This document shows, piece by piece, positions 42,610 through 51,712 of a stretch of DNA of 64,000 bases; within the stretch, counting starts at the first letter, position 1, and every line of letters starts with the position of its first letter. The translations under genes and the position numbers were made by a program. The notes below the pieces were generated by a model that made no database searches, was not told the DNA's origin, and saw only the letters and a list, made by a program, of their open reading frames with translations. This DNA comes from an uncultured Clostridium sp. GTDB lineage: Bacteria > Bacillota > Clostridia > Clostridiales > Clostridiaceae. The DNA is taken from contig CALBDU010000083.1 in the NCBI GenBank assembly GCA_937927335.1, forward strand, positions 186,001-250,000, written 5' to 3'.

Positions 42610-44511
42610 ATGTCAATAGCATCATTGCCCGTGGATCAGAGAGTTATAGATATAGATTCAAGGAGGTTTTCCTCAATTGAAAAGGCACTGGTGGAGCTAA
42701 TAACAAACTCCGATGACAGCTACTCACGGCAGGAGAGCAAGGGGATTCCTGTAAATAATAAAATAGTAATAACCTACGAGCGTCACCAGAATGGGGCTAT
42801 ATTAACAGTGACAGACCAGGCAGAAGGCATGTCCTTTGATAGAATTATTTCTGTTCTATCCTATGGAGGGGCACATAGCCTTATGGCAAAAGGTGAAGCA
42901 GGTGGAAGAGGATATTTCGGAAGAGGTATGAAGCAGGCGGTTTACGGACTTGGCCATGGATGGATTGAATCAATAAATGAAGGAACTATATCCAGGATTG
43001 ACCTTTTCAGAGGTAAGGATGGCGAGTACCTTTTTGATGACTGGGATGCAGGAAGACTGGCACAGGAGAAAGATTACAGCCGCCTGGATATTCCTGAAGG
43101 CAGCAACGGCACCAGAGTAACTATTGTGGTGGAAAATCCTTTGACCAACATTCCCTACTTCAGCTCCCTTTCAAAAACCATCAGCAATAACATATACATA
43201 AGGGACATACTTGAAAGGCGTATTGTGGAGCTTGTGAATCTGAACCAGTCTGCTAAAATTGAGGCATCGCTGGTGCTTAGATACCAGGAGCCTGAGAACA
43301 GGATGCTGCTGGGTCCGGAAGAGGCGGGCACCTTTACATACAAGGGAGTAAGCCATATATTTTATATAACGCTGAAAAAGTCAATAAACAGGGAGCTTGT
43401 ATTACGTGGAAATGAGCGCACCAACGGCCTCCTTGTAATATCAGGAACTGCAGTTTTTGACTGCCAGTTTTTCAAATATGAAAATCAGCTGGGAACAGAA
43501 TACCTTTATGGTATGGTAAATTGTCCAAGCCTTGTGGAAATGCTTACTCAAGGCATACCAATAATAAGCGATGAAAGGGACGGATTAAATATGAAGGATC
43601 CCTTCGTTGCTGCATTTTCTGAAGCAGTAAGCGAAATGGTAAGCGGCTTTATAAAAAGCGAGCAGCTGAGGCTAAGTCATGTTGATCATGCCACCACTTC
43701 AAAACGGACCCAGGACATGATTGAAAGTATTCTAAAGCGCATGAACAAGGTTGCTTCGGAGGATCTTGGAATTATTCTTCCTCCAGGACCTGGTTCAGGC
43801 ACCTATGGGCCTTATGATACAGGCAGACCTGCAGTGCTGAGGTTCAGTACTCCTTTTTATTATAGGAAGGTATCACATCCCTTCCATGTGACTTTGATAA
43901 TAGATAAAACCCAGCTAATGCCCCAGGATATAATATCCTTCCGATATATATTAAACGATACTTTTAGAACTGAACCAGGAATGGATGCTCTCCTGGTTTC
44001 CCAGCTTCCTGAAGATGGCCGGGTTGAATTTCAGGTTACTGGAGATGTGGTGGGGCAGCACGGAAAAATTGAAGCAATATCCGGGCCATATACTGCGGTA
44101 TGCGAAATTGTGATAGCTCAAAATGCTTCGGGAAAGGGATATGGACATCCTTCAGGCAGGCCAAACAGACCTTGGAATAGGGACAATTCCACTGCTTTGT
44201 TCAGGGGCTATGAGCTCAGAAATTTAAGCAACGATATGGAAAGAGCTGTGTACAGCCCATCAGAGAGGCTTATCCTGATAAACACGGAAGCTCCTACTGT
44301 GAGACTTTATGTAAATGGCCAGGGCCACTTTAAGGATGGAGCCAGGCTGCTGCTGGCAGAGCTTTTGCTGGACGTAATTGCGGAGGAACTGGCAAAATAT
44401 TATATAGACAGGACTGAGCAGAAGGGGCAGAGCGAAGCATATAAGCAAGCCAAGCAGGATATAGTAAGGCGTTATGGAGTTGAAGTTCATTCAATCCTGA
44501 TGGGCGAATAA
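42610..44511 (+). CDS. Orphan GHKL ATPase (Hsp90/MORC-like fold)
   Basis: This protein has about 633 residues; TTGGGGGTG fits the ATG at 42610. The first 200 residues are a GHKL ATPase domain: N-box ELITNSDDSY with Asn33, DxxEGM at 69-73 (VTDQAEGM) and GRGYFGRGMKQA (99-110). The remaining 430 residues (ERTNGLLVISGTAVFD, a Pro/Gly-rich stretch PPGPGSGTYGPYDT near 395-415, and an alpha-beta end) match nothing I know. There is no histidine-kinase or topoisomerase partner. It should bind ATP and close a molecular clamp; the function is unknown. Confidence 0.7.
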   Translation: MSIASLPVDQRVIDIDSRRFSSIEKALVELITNSDDSYSRQESKGIPVNNKIVITYERHQNGAILTVTDQAEGMSFDRIISVLSYGGAHSLMAKGEAGGRGYFGRGMKQAVYGLGHGWIESINEGTISRIDLFRGKDGEYLFDDWDAGRLAQEKDYSRLDIPEGSNGTRVTIVVENPLTNIPYFSSLSKTISNNIYIRDILERRIVELVNLNQSAKIEASLVLRYQEPENRMLLGPEEAGTFTYKGVSHIFYITLKKSINRELVLRGNERTNGLLVISGTAVFDCQFFKYENQLGTEYLYGMVNCPSLVEMLTQGIPIISDERDGLNMKDPFVAAFSEAVSEMVSGFIKSEQLRLSHVDHATTSKRTQDMIESILKRMNKVASEDLGIILPPGPGSGTYGPYDTGRPAVLRFSTPFYYRKVSHPFHVTLIIDKTQLMPQDIISFRYILNDTFRTEPGMDALLVSQLPEDGRVEFQVTGDVVGQHGKIEAISGPYTAVCEIVIAQNASGKGYGHPSGRPNRPWNRDNSTALFRGYELRNLSNDMERAVYSPSERLILINTEAPTVRLYVNGQGHFKDGARLLLAELLLDVIAEELAKYYIDRTEQKGQSEAYKQAKQDIVRRYGVEVHSILMGE

Positions 44512-44541
44512 ATGACAGCTTTCGAAATAATTACTGTATTG

Positions 44542-44570
44542 TTGTAAAAAAAAATCAATCTTAGTATAAT
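44542..44570 (+). promoter_or_regulatory. Sigma-A-type promoter
   Basis: TTGTAA (44542-44547), a 17-base spacer and TATAAT (44565-44570). Transcription would begin near 44577, which makes the ATG at 44583 an unlikely start and supports the GTG at 44604. Confidence 0.65.
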
Positions 44571-44603
44571 ACAGTTATATTAATGCGCAATAGGGGGGAT
44601 ACT

Positions 44604-47135
44604 GTGTGGAAATCATCTAGAAGAAAACCCAATTTCCCGAATAAAATCGATAATTATAATATTTCTTCCATAAGAATAACATTTATATACCTTATCATAG
44701 GATTGTCCTGGATATATTTTTCAGAACAGGTTATTGTGCTGCTAGCAGGAAGTGATGGTGCCTTGCTGGCAAAAATGGAGGTTTATAAAGGATGGTTCTA
44801 TATCCTGATGACCTCGGTAATATTGTACCTGCTCATAAGAAGCCAGCTTAAAAAGGTGGAGGCTACCGAGAAGGCATTAAATGACAGCTATGAACAGCTT
44901 TCATCCACTAATACAGAGCTTCAGGCCTATATCCAGCAGCTGGCTGCCTCTGAGGAGCAGCTAAGAGCCCAATATGAGCAGCTTATGGAAAATGAACAGT
45001 TGCTTAGCCGAAGTGAGGAAAAAAACAGAGCTATTATCCAGGCTTTGCCTGATCTGCTTTTTGTTCTTGACGGAGAAGGCAGGTTTATGGACTGCAAAAC
45101 TAATGATAAGGCATTGCTGATGATGCCCAGGGAATTATTTATAGGCAAATCAGTTGATGATATCATGCCTGAGGAAATTGCAGCCATTGCCATGGACAAA
45201 ATAAAACTTGTTCTTGAAACCGGCAATATTGAAACCTTTGAGTACACCCTGGAGGTTAAGGGCAAAAATCAACATTTTGAGTTGAGAATGGCTAAAAGCA
45301 GCAAAAATGAGGTGCTGGCCATATCAAGAAATGTTACTGAAGAACGGGAAAGGGAAAACCAGCTCATTGCCAGTGAGGATAAGTATAAAACACTGGTAAC
45401 CCAGATGCTGCAAGGGCTCTCCCTATATGAAGCCGTTACTGACGGTGGAGATATGAAATTAGTATTACTGGATTGCAATGAAAGCTACGAAAGAATAGCA
45501 GGTACAAATATAAAAAACGCAATTGGGAAAAATATTACTGATATAATTCCTGATTTGAGTAATGAATATATAGACAAGTTTAAGAGGGTAGTAATAACCG
45601 GAGAGCCTGAACATTATGAAAGGTACTCCCAAAATGCCGGCAAATATATAGAGGTAGTGGCATACAGGCCCAAAGAGTCCCAGCTGGCATTGATCGTTGG
45701 CGATATTACCCAGAGAAAGCTGGCTGAGGATGCAGTGAAGGCTAGTGAATATACTTTCAGAAACCTATTTTTAGGGTCCTCGGACGGTATTATGCTTCTT
45801 AAGAATCATAAGGTTATAGATTGCAATCCGGCAATGCTGGAGCTGCTGAGATATGATTCCAAAAATGAAATATACGATAAGATTCTTTCGGACCTGGCTC
45901 CGGAAGTCCAGCCGGATGGAGAAAACTCCAGGGAGGTACTGGATAAGGTAAGAAATGAAATATCCAAATATAAAAAGTATAAATTTGAATGGTGGAGCAT
46001 GAGCAGTAATCATGAGCTGATACCTCTGGAAATTATGATTACCTCTATCATGCTTAATGGACAGGAGGTATACCACTGTCTGTGTAGGGACGTAAGGGAA
46101 AGAAAGCTGATGGAGCAGAAACTGGAATACCTCAGCTACCATGACCAGCTCACAGGGTTATATAACAGGAGATTTTTTGAAGAGGAACTGGTGAGGCTGG
46201 ATGTGCAGAGAAATTATCCGTTGACCCTTGTTATGGCTGATGTTAATGGCTTGAAGCTGGTTAACGATTCATTTGGACATGCTATGGGGGATAGACTTCT
46301 TAAGAAGGTATCCCAGGTTTTAAGCAGCGGCTGCAGGGCAGACGATATAGTTGCCAGGCTTGGCGGGGATGAATTTATGATACTTCTGCCCAAGACAGAT
46401 GGCTTTGAAGCTGAAAGTATTATTAAGCGTATTAAGGAGCTGGCCCTTAGTGAAAAGGTTGATTCAATAGATATATCTGTATCCATGGGCTATGAAACTA
46501 AAAATAATTCAGACGAAATTGTAGATGAGATATTTAAAAGGGCAGAGGACCATATGTATAAAAACAAGCTGTTCGAAAGTCCAAGTATGAGAGGGAGGAC
46601 CATAAACACCATAATCAGTACTCTCCATGAAAAAAACAAGCGGGAGGAACAGCACTCAAAAAGAGTATCCTTCATGTGTGAAAGAATGGGACAGCTTTTA
46701 GGATTGGATGAGGAACAGGTACATGAATTAAAAACGGTAGGGCTGCTTCATGATATAGGCAAAATTGCCGTTGATGAAAATATACTAAACAAGCCCAGTC
46801 CCCTTGATGACAGCGAGTGGGAGGAGATTAAGAGACATCCTGAGGTAGGCTACAGAATATTGAGTACTGTGAACAATATGTCTGAAATGGCGGAGTTTGT
46901 TCTGGCACATCACGAGAGATGGGATGGCAAGGGTTATCCTAAAGGGTTGAAGCAGGATCAGATACCGCTGCAGTCCAGAATCATAAGTATTGTGGATGCC
47001 TTCGATGCCATGACCAGCACCAGGACCTACGGCTACAACCTTACCAGGGATGAGGCGTACCATGAACTTAAAGAAAATGCAGGCACACAGTTTGATCCTG
47101 CGTTAGTGGATATATTTCTGGAAAAGGTGATATAA
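44604..47135 (+). CDS. Membrane PAS-GGDEF-HD-GYP cyclic-di-GMP enzyme
   Basis: This protein has about 843 residues; AGGGGGGAT fits the GTG at 44604. It has two N-terminal membrane helices (about 22-42 and 60-80), a coiled coil, three PAS domains (about 130-255, 265-380, 385-505), GGDEF with RLGGDEF (about 584-590) and an intact RxxD inhibitory site (RADD) just before, then HD-GYP with HDIGK (about 715) and HHERWDGKGYPKG (about 770). It closely resembles the protein at 17377 in the last 330 residues but keeps the I-site. It may be feedback-inhibited for synthesis and active for breakdown. Confidence 0.9.
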   Translation: MWKSSRRKPNFPNKIDNYNISSIRITFIYLIIGLSWIYFSEQVIVLLAGSDGALLAKMEVYKGWFYILMTSVILYLLIRSQLKKVEATEKALNDSYEQLSSTNTELQAYIQQLAASEEQLRAQYEQLMENEQLLSRSEEKNRAIIQALPDLLFVLDGEGRFMDCKTNDKALLMMPRELFIGKSVDDIMPEEIAAIAMDKIKLVLETGNIETFEYTLEVKGKNQHFELRMAKSSKNEVLAISRNVTEERERENQLIASEDKYKTLVTQMLQGLSLYEAVTDGGDMKLVLLDCNESYERIAGTNIKNAIGKNITDIIPDLSNEYIDKFKRVVITGEPEHYERYSQNAGKYIEVVAYRPKESQLALIVGDITQRKLAEDAVKASEYTFRNLFLGSSDGIMLLKNHKVIDCNPAMLELLRYDSKNEIYDKILSDLAPEVQPDGENSREVLDKVRNEISKYKKYKFEWWSMSSNHELIPLEIMITSIMLNGQEVYHCLCRDVRERKLMEQKLEYLSYHDQLTGLYNRRFFEEELVRLDVQRNYPLTLVMADVNGLKLVNDSFGHAMGDRLLKKVSQVLSSGCRADDIVARLGGDEFMILLPKTDGFEAESIIKRIKELALSEKVDSIDISVSMGYETKNNSDEIVDEIFKRAEDHMYKNKLFESPSMRGRTINTIISTLHEKNKREEQHSKRVSFMCERMGQLLGLDEEQVHELKTVGLLHDIGKIAVDENILNKPSPLDDSEWEEIKRHPEVGYRILSTVNNMSEMAEFVLAHHERWDGKGYPKGLKQDQIPLQSRIISIVDAFDAMTSTRTYGYNLTRDEAYHELKENAGTQFDPALVDIFLEKVI

Positions 47136-47167
47136 CACCCGCCGGCTAAGGTCGGCCGGGTGTTTTT
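47134..47167. terminator. Terminator between convergent genes
   Basis: ACACCCG-CCGGC pairs with GTCGG-CCGGGTGT around TAAG with one bulge, followed by five T. It ends the HD-GYP gene and may also serve the PrdE-like gene. Confidence 0.8.
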
Positions 47168-47619
47168 CTCATCTTGAGCTTAAGGTATGCTACAGCTTTT
47201 TTTGCATCCAGCTCATCAATATTATTTTCACCTACCCTGCCGGTCTCATAACCGGACTGGGATTTATTGTAGTCAACCAGGGTATCCATATACTTATTGG
47301 TTACTACAAGGCCTTCATTTCCTATAAAGGTAAGGCCGGCTACAGGGATATCCTTTTTGCTGATCTGTTCAATGGTGTTTGCAAAGTCTATGGTATCATT
47401 TCCCCAGCCCTCTACGGCAATAATGGCCCCATCAAGCTTCATGGCTTCAGTCCATGCTGCAACACGCTCCCCTGCAAAGAACTTGCTGTCATTGTCCTGG
47501 GGGGTGCCGGTGATGATTATTCCAGTGAGGTACAAATCCTTGTCCGATGTAATTACATCCAGCAGCGGATCCCTGAAATAGTGCAGTGTGCTTTCCTTTG
47601 TCGATGTGCTTACTCCCAT
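47146..47619 (-). CDS. PrdE-like proline/glycine-reductase family protein
   Basis: This 157-residue protein resembles PrdE of the clostridial proline-reductase cluster, which is related to a segment of the PrdA/GrdE proproteins. Features are LTGIIITGTPQDNDSKFFAGERVAAWTEAMKLDGAIIAVEGWGND and PVAGLTFIGNEG (shown by outline). No catalytic Cys or selenocysteine. It lies 12 bases after the PrdD-like gene, in the same order as prdD-prdE in Clostridioides difficile. No prdA or prdB is in the window. Function in isolation is unknown. Confidence 0.65.
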   Translation of the reverse strand: MGVSTSTKESTLHYFRDPLLDVITSDKDLYLTGIIITGTPQDNDSKFFAGERVAAWTEAMKLDGAIIAVEGWGNDTIDFANTIEQISKKDIPVAGLTFIGNEGLVVTNKYMDTLVDYNKSQSGYETGRVGENNIDELDAKKAVAYLKLKMRKTPGRP

Positions 47620-47631
47620 ATTAAATCCCTC

Positions 47632-48372
47632 CTACATGGCATGAAGTGCTCCGTCCCTGTACTCATTTGGAGTGAGTATAACAGGAACATTGCCCATATC
47701 AATTATTGAATGTCCGTGAAGAAAGCCCGACGGCTCCTCAGGAAGTATGCAGGTATCGAACATGGCCCCTTGCCCAGGTACTTGCTTTATTAATGCTATC
47801 CTTTTCTCACCTGAATAGACCTGTTCTTCAAATATGTGTTTTTCAGTGCATTTGCTTCCGTTAAACTTTTTCATTTTTTCCCTGAAGATCTGAAAAAATG
47901 TATCACAGGCTCTGTGGGCGGCGGTGGGGCCTGGCCTGGAATGTGCGCTTTCTGCATTGAGGGTCACATCAAAGGATATTATATAATCATTCATTGCTGG
48001 AGTTCCTGCTTTGCCAAAGCAAACTAGCTCCTGCAGGTTGCCCTCGGTAATGCCGAAACGGATCATTTTCTGCCCTTCGCTGTCAATGCCGGTTAACATG
48101 ATGTATACACCAGTTAATGTATGGGTAATCCCCTGGCCGGTTTTACCCAGGGCTTTGGCCGATATTGGCATAAAATCCATTATGCAGTTGGTCCATCTGT
48201 GGTGATCTCCCGGAGCTATTATCTGTATATCAATATTATTAATCAGGGGCTCCTCCTTTAAGATTTCACAAATTATGTCCTTATTCAAGGTCATGGTGCC
48301 ATCGGTGTCCACATGGTTTTTTTCACCAAAAGCCACCTTGCTTATATGGAATGTCTTGATTGTCAGGCTCAT
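47632..48372 (-). CDS. PrdD-like proline/glycine-reductase family protein
   Basis: This 246-residue protein belongs to the glycine/sarcosine/betaine reductase component B-type family, most like PrdD. It starts MSLTIKTFHISKVAFGEKN, with HHRWTNCIMDFMPISAKALGKTGQGITHTLTGVYIMLTG and the later SAHSRPGPTAAHRACDTFFQ. GGGGAAAAG precedes the ATG. Proline reductase uses pyruvoyl and selenocysteine subunits; this protein carries neither site. It may be an assembly or regulatory paralogue. It is first of a two-gene unit with the PrdE-like gene. Confidence 0.65.
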   Translation of the reverse strand: MSLTIKTFHISKVAFGEKNHVDTDGTMTLNKDIICEILKEEPLINNIDIQIIAPGDHHRWTNCIMDFMPISAKALGKTGQGITHTLTGVYIMLTGIDSEGQKMIRFGITEGNLQELVCFGKAGTPAMNDYIISFDVTLNAESAHSRPGPTAAHRACDTFFQIFREKMKKFNGSKCTEKHIFEEQVYSGEKRIALIKQVPGQGAMFDTCILPEEPSGFLHGHSIIDMGNVPVILTPNEYRDGALHAM

Positions 48373-48452
48373 AGCTTTTCCCCTTTCGTTTTATGGATGT
48401 ATGTGTAATTATTTGGTATAATTTTTATATATTAGCTTATGGGGTGATGGGA

Positions 48453-49256
48453 TTGGATAGCTTTGTAATATATAATGTTCTTTGGTATTTTGCGGTATAT
48501 TCCTTCCTGGGATGGTGCACAGAGGTGGTTTATGCCGCGGTTACAGAGGGCACCTTCGTGAATCGAGGGTTTCTTAACGGACCTGTATGCCCGATATATG
48601 GTTTTGGAATGATAATTATCATCATATGTTTAACACCTGTAAAGGGAAATATTATCCTGCTTTTTGCAGGCTCTGTTATTTTAACCACTGCACTGGAGCT
48701 GGTGGCAGGGGTTGTTCTTGAGAAGGTATTTAAAACCCGCTGGTGGGATTACTTTGATTATCCCTTTAACATTGGTGGTTATGTGTGCCTTGCGTTTTCC
48801 CTTATGTGGGGTTTGGGGTGTATTGTTATAATGAGGATAATCCATCCCATAATCGCAGGATTCACAGCAAAAACCTACGGTCTGGCAGGCTTTGCAGTGC
48901 TGTCAGTTGTGCTGCTCACCATGGTTATTGACACGGTAGTAACAGTAATTTCAGTTATGAACTTAAACAAGAGGTTAAAGCAGCTGGATGAGGTTGCACA
49001 GAATCTAAGGGAAATATCCGATGAACTTGGTGAAAATATTTCAAAAAAGGCCCTGGCCTTCCGTGCAGAGGAAGAAAAGCTCAAGGAACTGCTTCAGGAC
49101 AGATATCCAGAGGCAGAGAAGCTTCTACACAAACAGAAGGAACTGCTGTTCAGCAGGCATTCAATTCATAAACGTCTGTTGAAAGCATTCCCTTCAATTA
49201 AATCAACCAGTTTTTCAGAAGCACTGGACAAGCTGAAGGAACATCTTAACAATTAA
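48453..49256 (+). CDS. CmpB-type putative ABC transporter membrane protein
   Basis: This protein has about 267 residues. The frame opens earlier, but GGGGTGATGG fits the TTG at 48453. It starts MDSFVIYNVLWYFAVYSFLGWCTEVVYAAVTEGTFVNRGFLNGP (given as the motif FLGWCxEV...FVNRGFLNGPxCPIYGFG). It has four to five membrane helices in the first 190 residues and a coiled-coil C-terminal part. The motif defines the ABC_trans_CmpB family, named after a transporter component, but many are single genes of unknown role. No ATPase gene is adjacent. The gene ends exactly where the convergent gene ends. Confidence 0.8.
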   Translation: MDSFVIYNVLWYFAVYSFLGWCTEVVYAAVTEGTFVNRGFLNGPVCPIYGFGMIIIIICLTPVKGNIILLFAGSVILTTALELVAGVVLEKVFKTRWWDYFDYPFNIGGYVCLAFSLMWGLGCIVIMRIIHPIIAGFTAKTYGLAGFAVLSVVLLTMVIDTVVTVISVMNLNKRLKQLDEVAQNLREISDELGENISKKALAFRAEEEKLKELLQDRYPEAEKLLHKQKELLFSRHSIHKRLLKAFPSIKSTSFSEALDKLKEHLNN

Positions 49257-50213
49257 CTACTGTATCCATATAGCAGTGCCCCTGGGAATAGTAGTATAGA
49301 TGTAGTATGCATTTTCTGTTGCAAGCCTTATACATCCGTGGGAAAGGTTCATACCCAGCCGGGCATCTGCTATGCCGCCGCTGGGGTAGTATAATATGCT
49401 GTGGAATAAATAATCTCCGGTTATCTGGGTATAATATTTGCATATAAGGCCGTTTTCCTTTACAACGAAGTATGATCCCTTTGCTCCTACAGTATATCTA
49501 CCAGTGACGGTAGGGGTGGCGTAAGTTCCAACGGTACATGTAAATATCTTCGATGTAGTCCAGTTGTAGCTGCTGCCGGTAAGTATTACTACTGCATGTC
49601 TTTTCAGGTTTACATATATAAAATAACCTGTGGAGCTGGGGCAATAGCTTGAATTAACAATGTTCTGGTAATAAACAGCCTCGTCAAACAGGTAAGGTGT
49701 CTGAGCAGGGGTGGATTCCAGGGTACTCCAGGTTACAGGTCCGGCAATGCCGTCACTGCCTATTCCGGTTTTAGTCTGAAAATCCCTCAGTGCAAAATCG
49801 GTCATGTATCCAAAATCGCCGTCTACAGCCAGGTTATAATTAAATTTGTTTAACCGGATCTGAAGCTCTACCACATAGCTTCCGGTATTGCCGTATTTCA
49901 GGTAGATATCCCTTGGAATTAGTACACTGGCAGCCTGAGAGTCAGGCGCGGCAGGGGCTGCTTCCGGAGCTTCCGGCGCCGGCTCACTTGTTAATGGGGT
50001 TTCCGGTGGGTTGTTTTGTTCACCAGCAGCGGATGGTGTATCTGTGCTTTCGTTAAGGGATTCAGAGCCTGGCTGGGACTGCCCGGAGCTGGTGTTTTCT
50101 ACCATGGTGTCAGTCTGGCTGGCAGGAGCGCTGATGCCAGGAGTGCAGCCCGGAAACGCTACAATGGCCAGTATGCAGAATATGATAAATACTGTATGCT
50201 TCAATAGCCTCAT
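49257..50213 (-). CDS. Lipoprotein L,D-transpeptidase with peptidoglycan-binding domain
   Basis: This protein has about 318 residues; TGGGGGGTG fits the ATG at 50213. It has a signal peptide with lipobox FPGC (Cys about 23), then a Pro/Ala/Glu-rich low-complexity linker (about 25-100). A peptidoglycan-binding domain (about 105-170, LKYGNTGSYVVELQIRLNKF..DGDFGYMTD) precedes a YkuD domain (about 190-318) with catalytic Cys in LSHGCIRLATENA. It should cross-link peptidoglycan on the outside of the membrane. It is larger and exported, unlike the small YkuD protein at 2236. Confidence 0.9.
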   Translation of the reverse strand: MRLLKHTVFIIFCILAIVAFPGCTPGISAPASQTDTMVENTSSGQSQPGSESLNESTDTPSAAGEQNNPPETPLTSEPAPEAPEAAPAAPDSQAASVLIPRDIYLKYGNTGSYVVELQIRLNKFNYNLAVDGDFGYMTDFALRDFQTKTGIGSDGIAGPVTWSTLESTPAQTPYLFDEAVYYQNIVNSSYCPSSTGYFIYVNLKRHAVVILTGSSYNWTTSKIFTCTVGTYATPTVTGRYTVGAKGSYFVVKENGLICKYYTQITGDYLFHSILYYPSGGIADARLGMNLSHGCIRLATENAYYIYTTIPRGTAIWIQ

Positions 50214-50363
50214 AAATTCACCCCCCATTTTATTGTTTAATTATATTATAGCAACTAAATGATTCATTTTACAGAATTTTATGTGAATTAATAAATTATT
50301 AATTGATTGAAAATTCTAATAATTCAGTGTATCATATTATTAAAGTATAAGGGAGGAATGATT

Positions 50364-51701
50364 ATGGGTATTAAAAATGGGTATATTCTGCCGCATCCTC
50401 CGATAATTGTGCCACAGGTGGGCAGAGGCAGGGAAATGGATGCTGCTGCAACAATAGATGCAGTAAAGAAGGTGGCAAGGGAAATTGCCGCTGATAAACC
50501 GTCTACAATTATATTATCATCACCCCATGCGCCATGCTTCAGGGATTTTGTTTATATTTCAGATAATAGCATTCTTTCAGGGGATTTAAGTTCCTTTGGC
50601 TGTCCAGGTGAAAAGTTTGAATTCAAAAACAATGAAGAGCTGGCTGCAGAAATTATAAGACGCGCAGAAGCAATGGGAATAAGCGCAGGGGGGCTGAATG
50701 AATCACAGAAGTGGATCTATGGTATAACTGAAAATCTTGATCACGGAGCCCTTGTTCCACTTTATTATATCAGCAGGGAGTTGAAGGATTTTAAGCTTGT
50801 TCATATATCTACGCCATTCCTTCCTCTGGAGGATATTTACAGGTTTGGTCAGTGTATAAAAGATGCTGTGGAGGCTTTTGGAGAAAATGCAGTGTATGTA
50901 GCCAGCGGAGACCTATCCCACAAGCTTACTAAGGATGCTCCGGCAGGTTACAGCAGCAGCGGAGCCAGGTTTGACAGCTATCTCATAGACAAATTGAAAA
51001 ACAATGACCTGGAGGCCCTTATTCATATGGATGAAAAGCTACTAGAGGAAGCAGCACAATGCGGAACCAGATCCTTTGTAATGATGCTGGGGGCTCTTAG
51101 CGGCTGCAAGCTTCACACAGAGGTATATTCCTATGAAGGACCCTTTGGTGTAGGCTATCTTATTGCCAAGGCAAAGGTATTGGGCAGGGAGGAAAGCCAG
51201 CCGGTAAAGCTGGCCAGGCGTACGCTGGAAGCCTATGTTAATACGGGAGCAAAAATTAAGGTTCTGGATGATTTGCCGGCATATCTCACCAGTAAAAAAG
51301 CAGGTGTTTTTGTATCTATAAAAAAGAATGGAATGCTTCGGGGCTGTATAGGCACAATATTTCCCACTGAGGAAAGCATTGCCGGGGAAATAGTAAGCAA
51401 TGCCATAAAATCAGGCACACAGGATCCAAGGTTTAACCCTGTGCGGGTAGATGAACTGCCAATGCTGGAATACTCAGTGGATATCCTTGGGGAACCGGAA
51501 AAAATTAATTCCATTGATCAGCTGGATGTAAAAAAATATGGAGTAATTGTTACTGCAGGCTTCAGAAGAGGATTACTGCTGCCGGATCTTCAAGGTGTGG
51601 ATACCCCCATGGAGCAGGTGGATATTGCTTTAAGCAAGGCTGGAATTGATCAGGGTGAAAATTATATAATAGAAAGGTTTGAGGTTATAAGATACAAATA
51701 G
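50364..51701 (+). CDS. AmmeMemoRadiSam fusion: MEMO1-like dioxygenase + AMMECR1
   Basis: This protein has about 445 residues; AAGGGAGGAATG fits the ATG at 50364. Residues about 1-265 are a MEMO1/LigB-type class III extradiol-dioxygenase-like domain (system B): NGYILPHPPIIVPQVG, SSPHAPCF, SGDLSHKL. Residues about 285-445 are an AMMECR1 domain (system A): GVFVSIKKNGMLRGCIGTI (the AMMECR1 hallmark LRGCIG), and DPRFNPVRVDEL. It is followed after 11 bases by the radical SAM partner, completing the AmmeMemoRadiSam system. The system is widespread in bacteria and archaea, and its reaction is still unclear. Confidence 0.93.
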   Translation: MGIKNGYILPHPPIIVPQVGRGREMDAAATIDAVKKVAREIAADKPSTIILSSPHAPCFRDFVYISDNSILSGDLSSFGCPGEKFEFKNNEELAAEIIRRAEAMGISAGGLNESQKWIYGITENLDHGALVPLYYISRELKDFKLVHISTPFLPLEDIYRFGQCIKDAVEAFGENAVYVASGDLSHKLTKDAPAGYSSSGARFDSYLIDKLKNNDLEALIHMDEKLLEEAAQCGTRSFVMMLGALSGCKLHTEVYSYEGPFGVGYLIAKAKVLGREESQPVKLARRTLEAYVNTGAKIKVLDDLPAYLTSKKAGVFVSIKKNGMLRGCIGTIFPTEESIAGEIVSNAIKSGTQDPRFNPVRVDELPMLEYSVDILGEPEKINSIDQLDVKKYGVIVTAGFRRGLLLPDLQGVDTPMEQVDIALSKAGIDQGENYIIERFEVIRYK

Positions 51702-51712
51702 GGGGAGATTCT

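Noticed and set aside
44583..44603. ATG at 44583 as start of the HD-GYP protein
   Set aside because: It lies only 12 bases after the -10 element and has no ribosome site; GTG at 44604 follows AGGGGGGAT.
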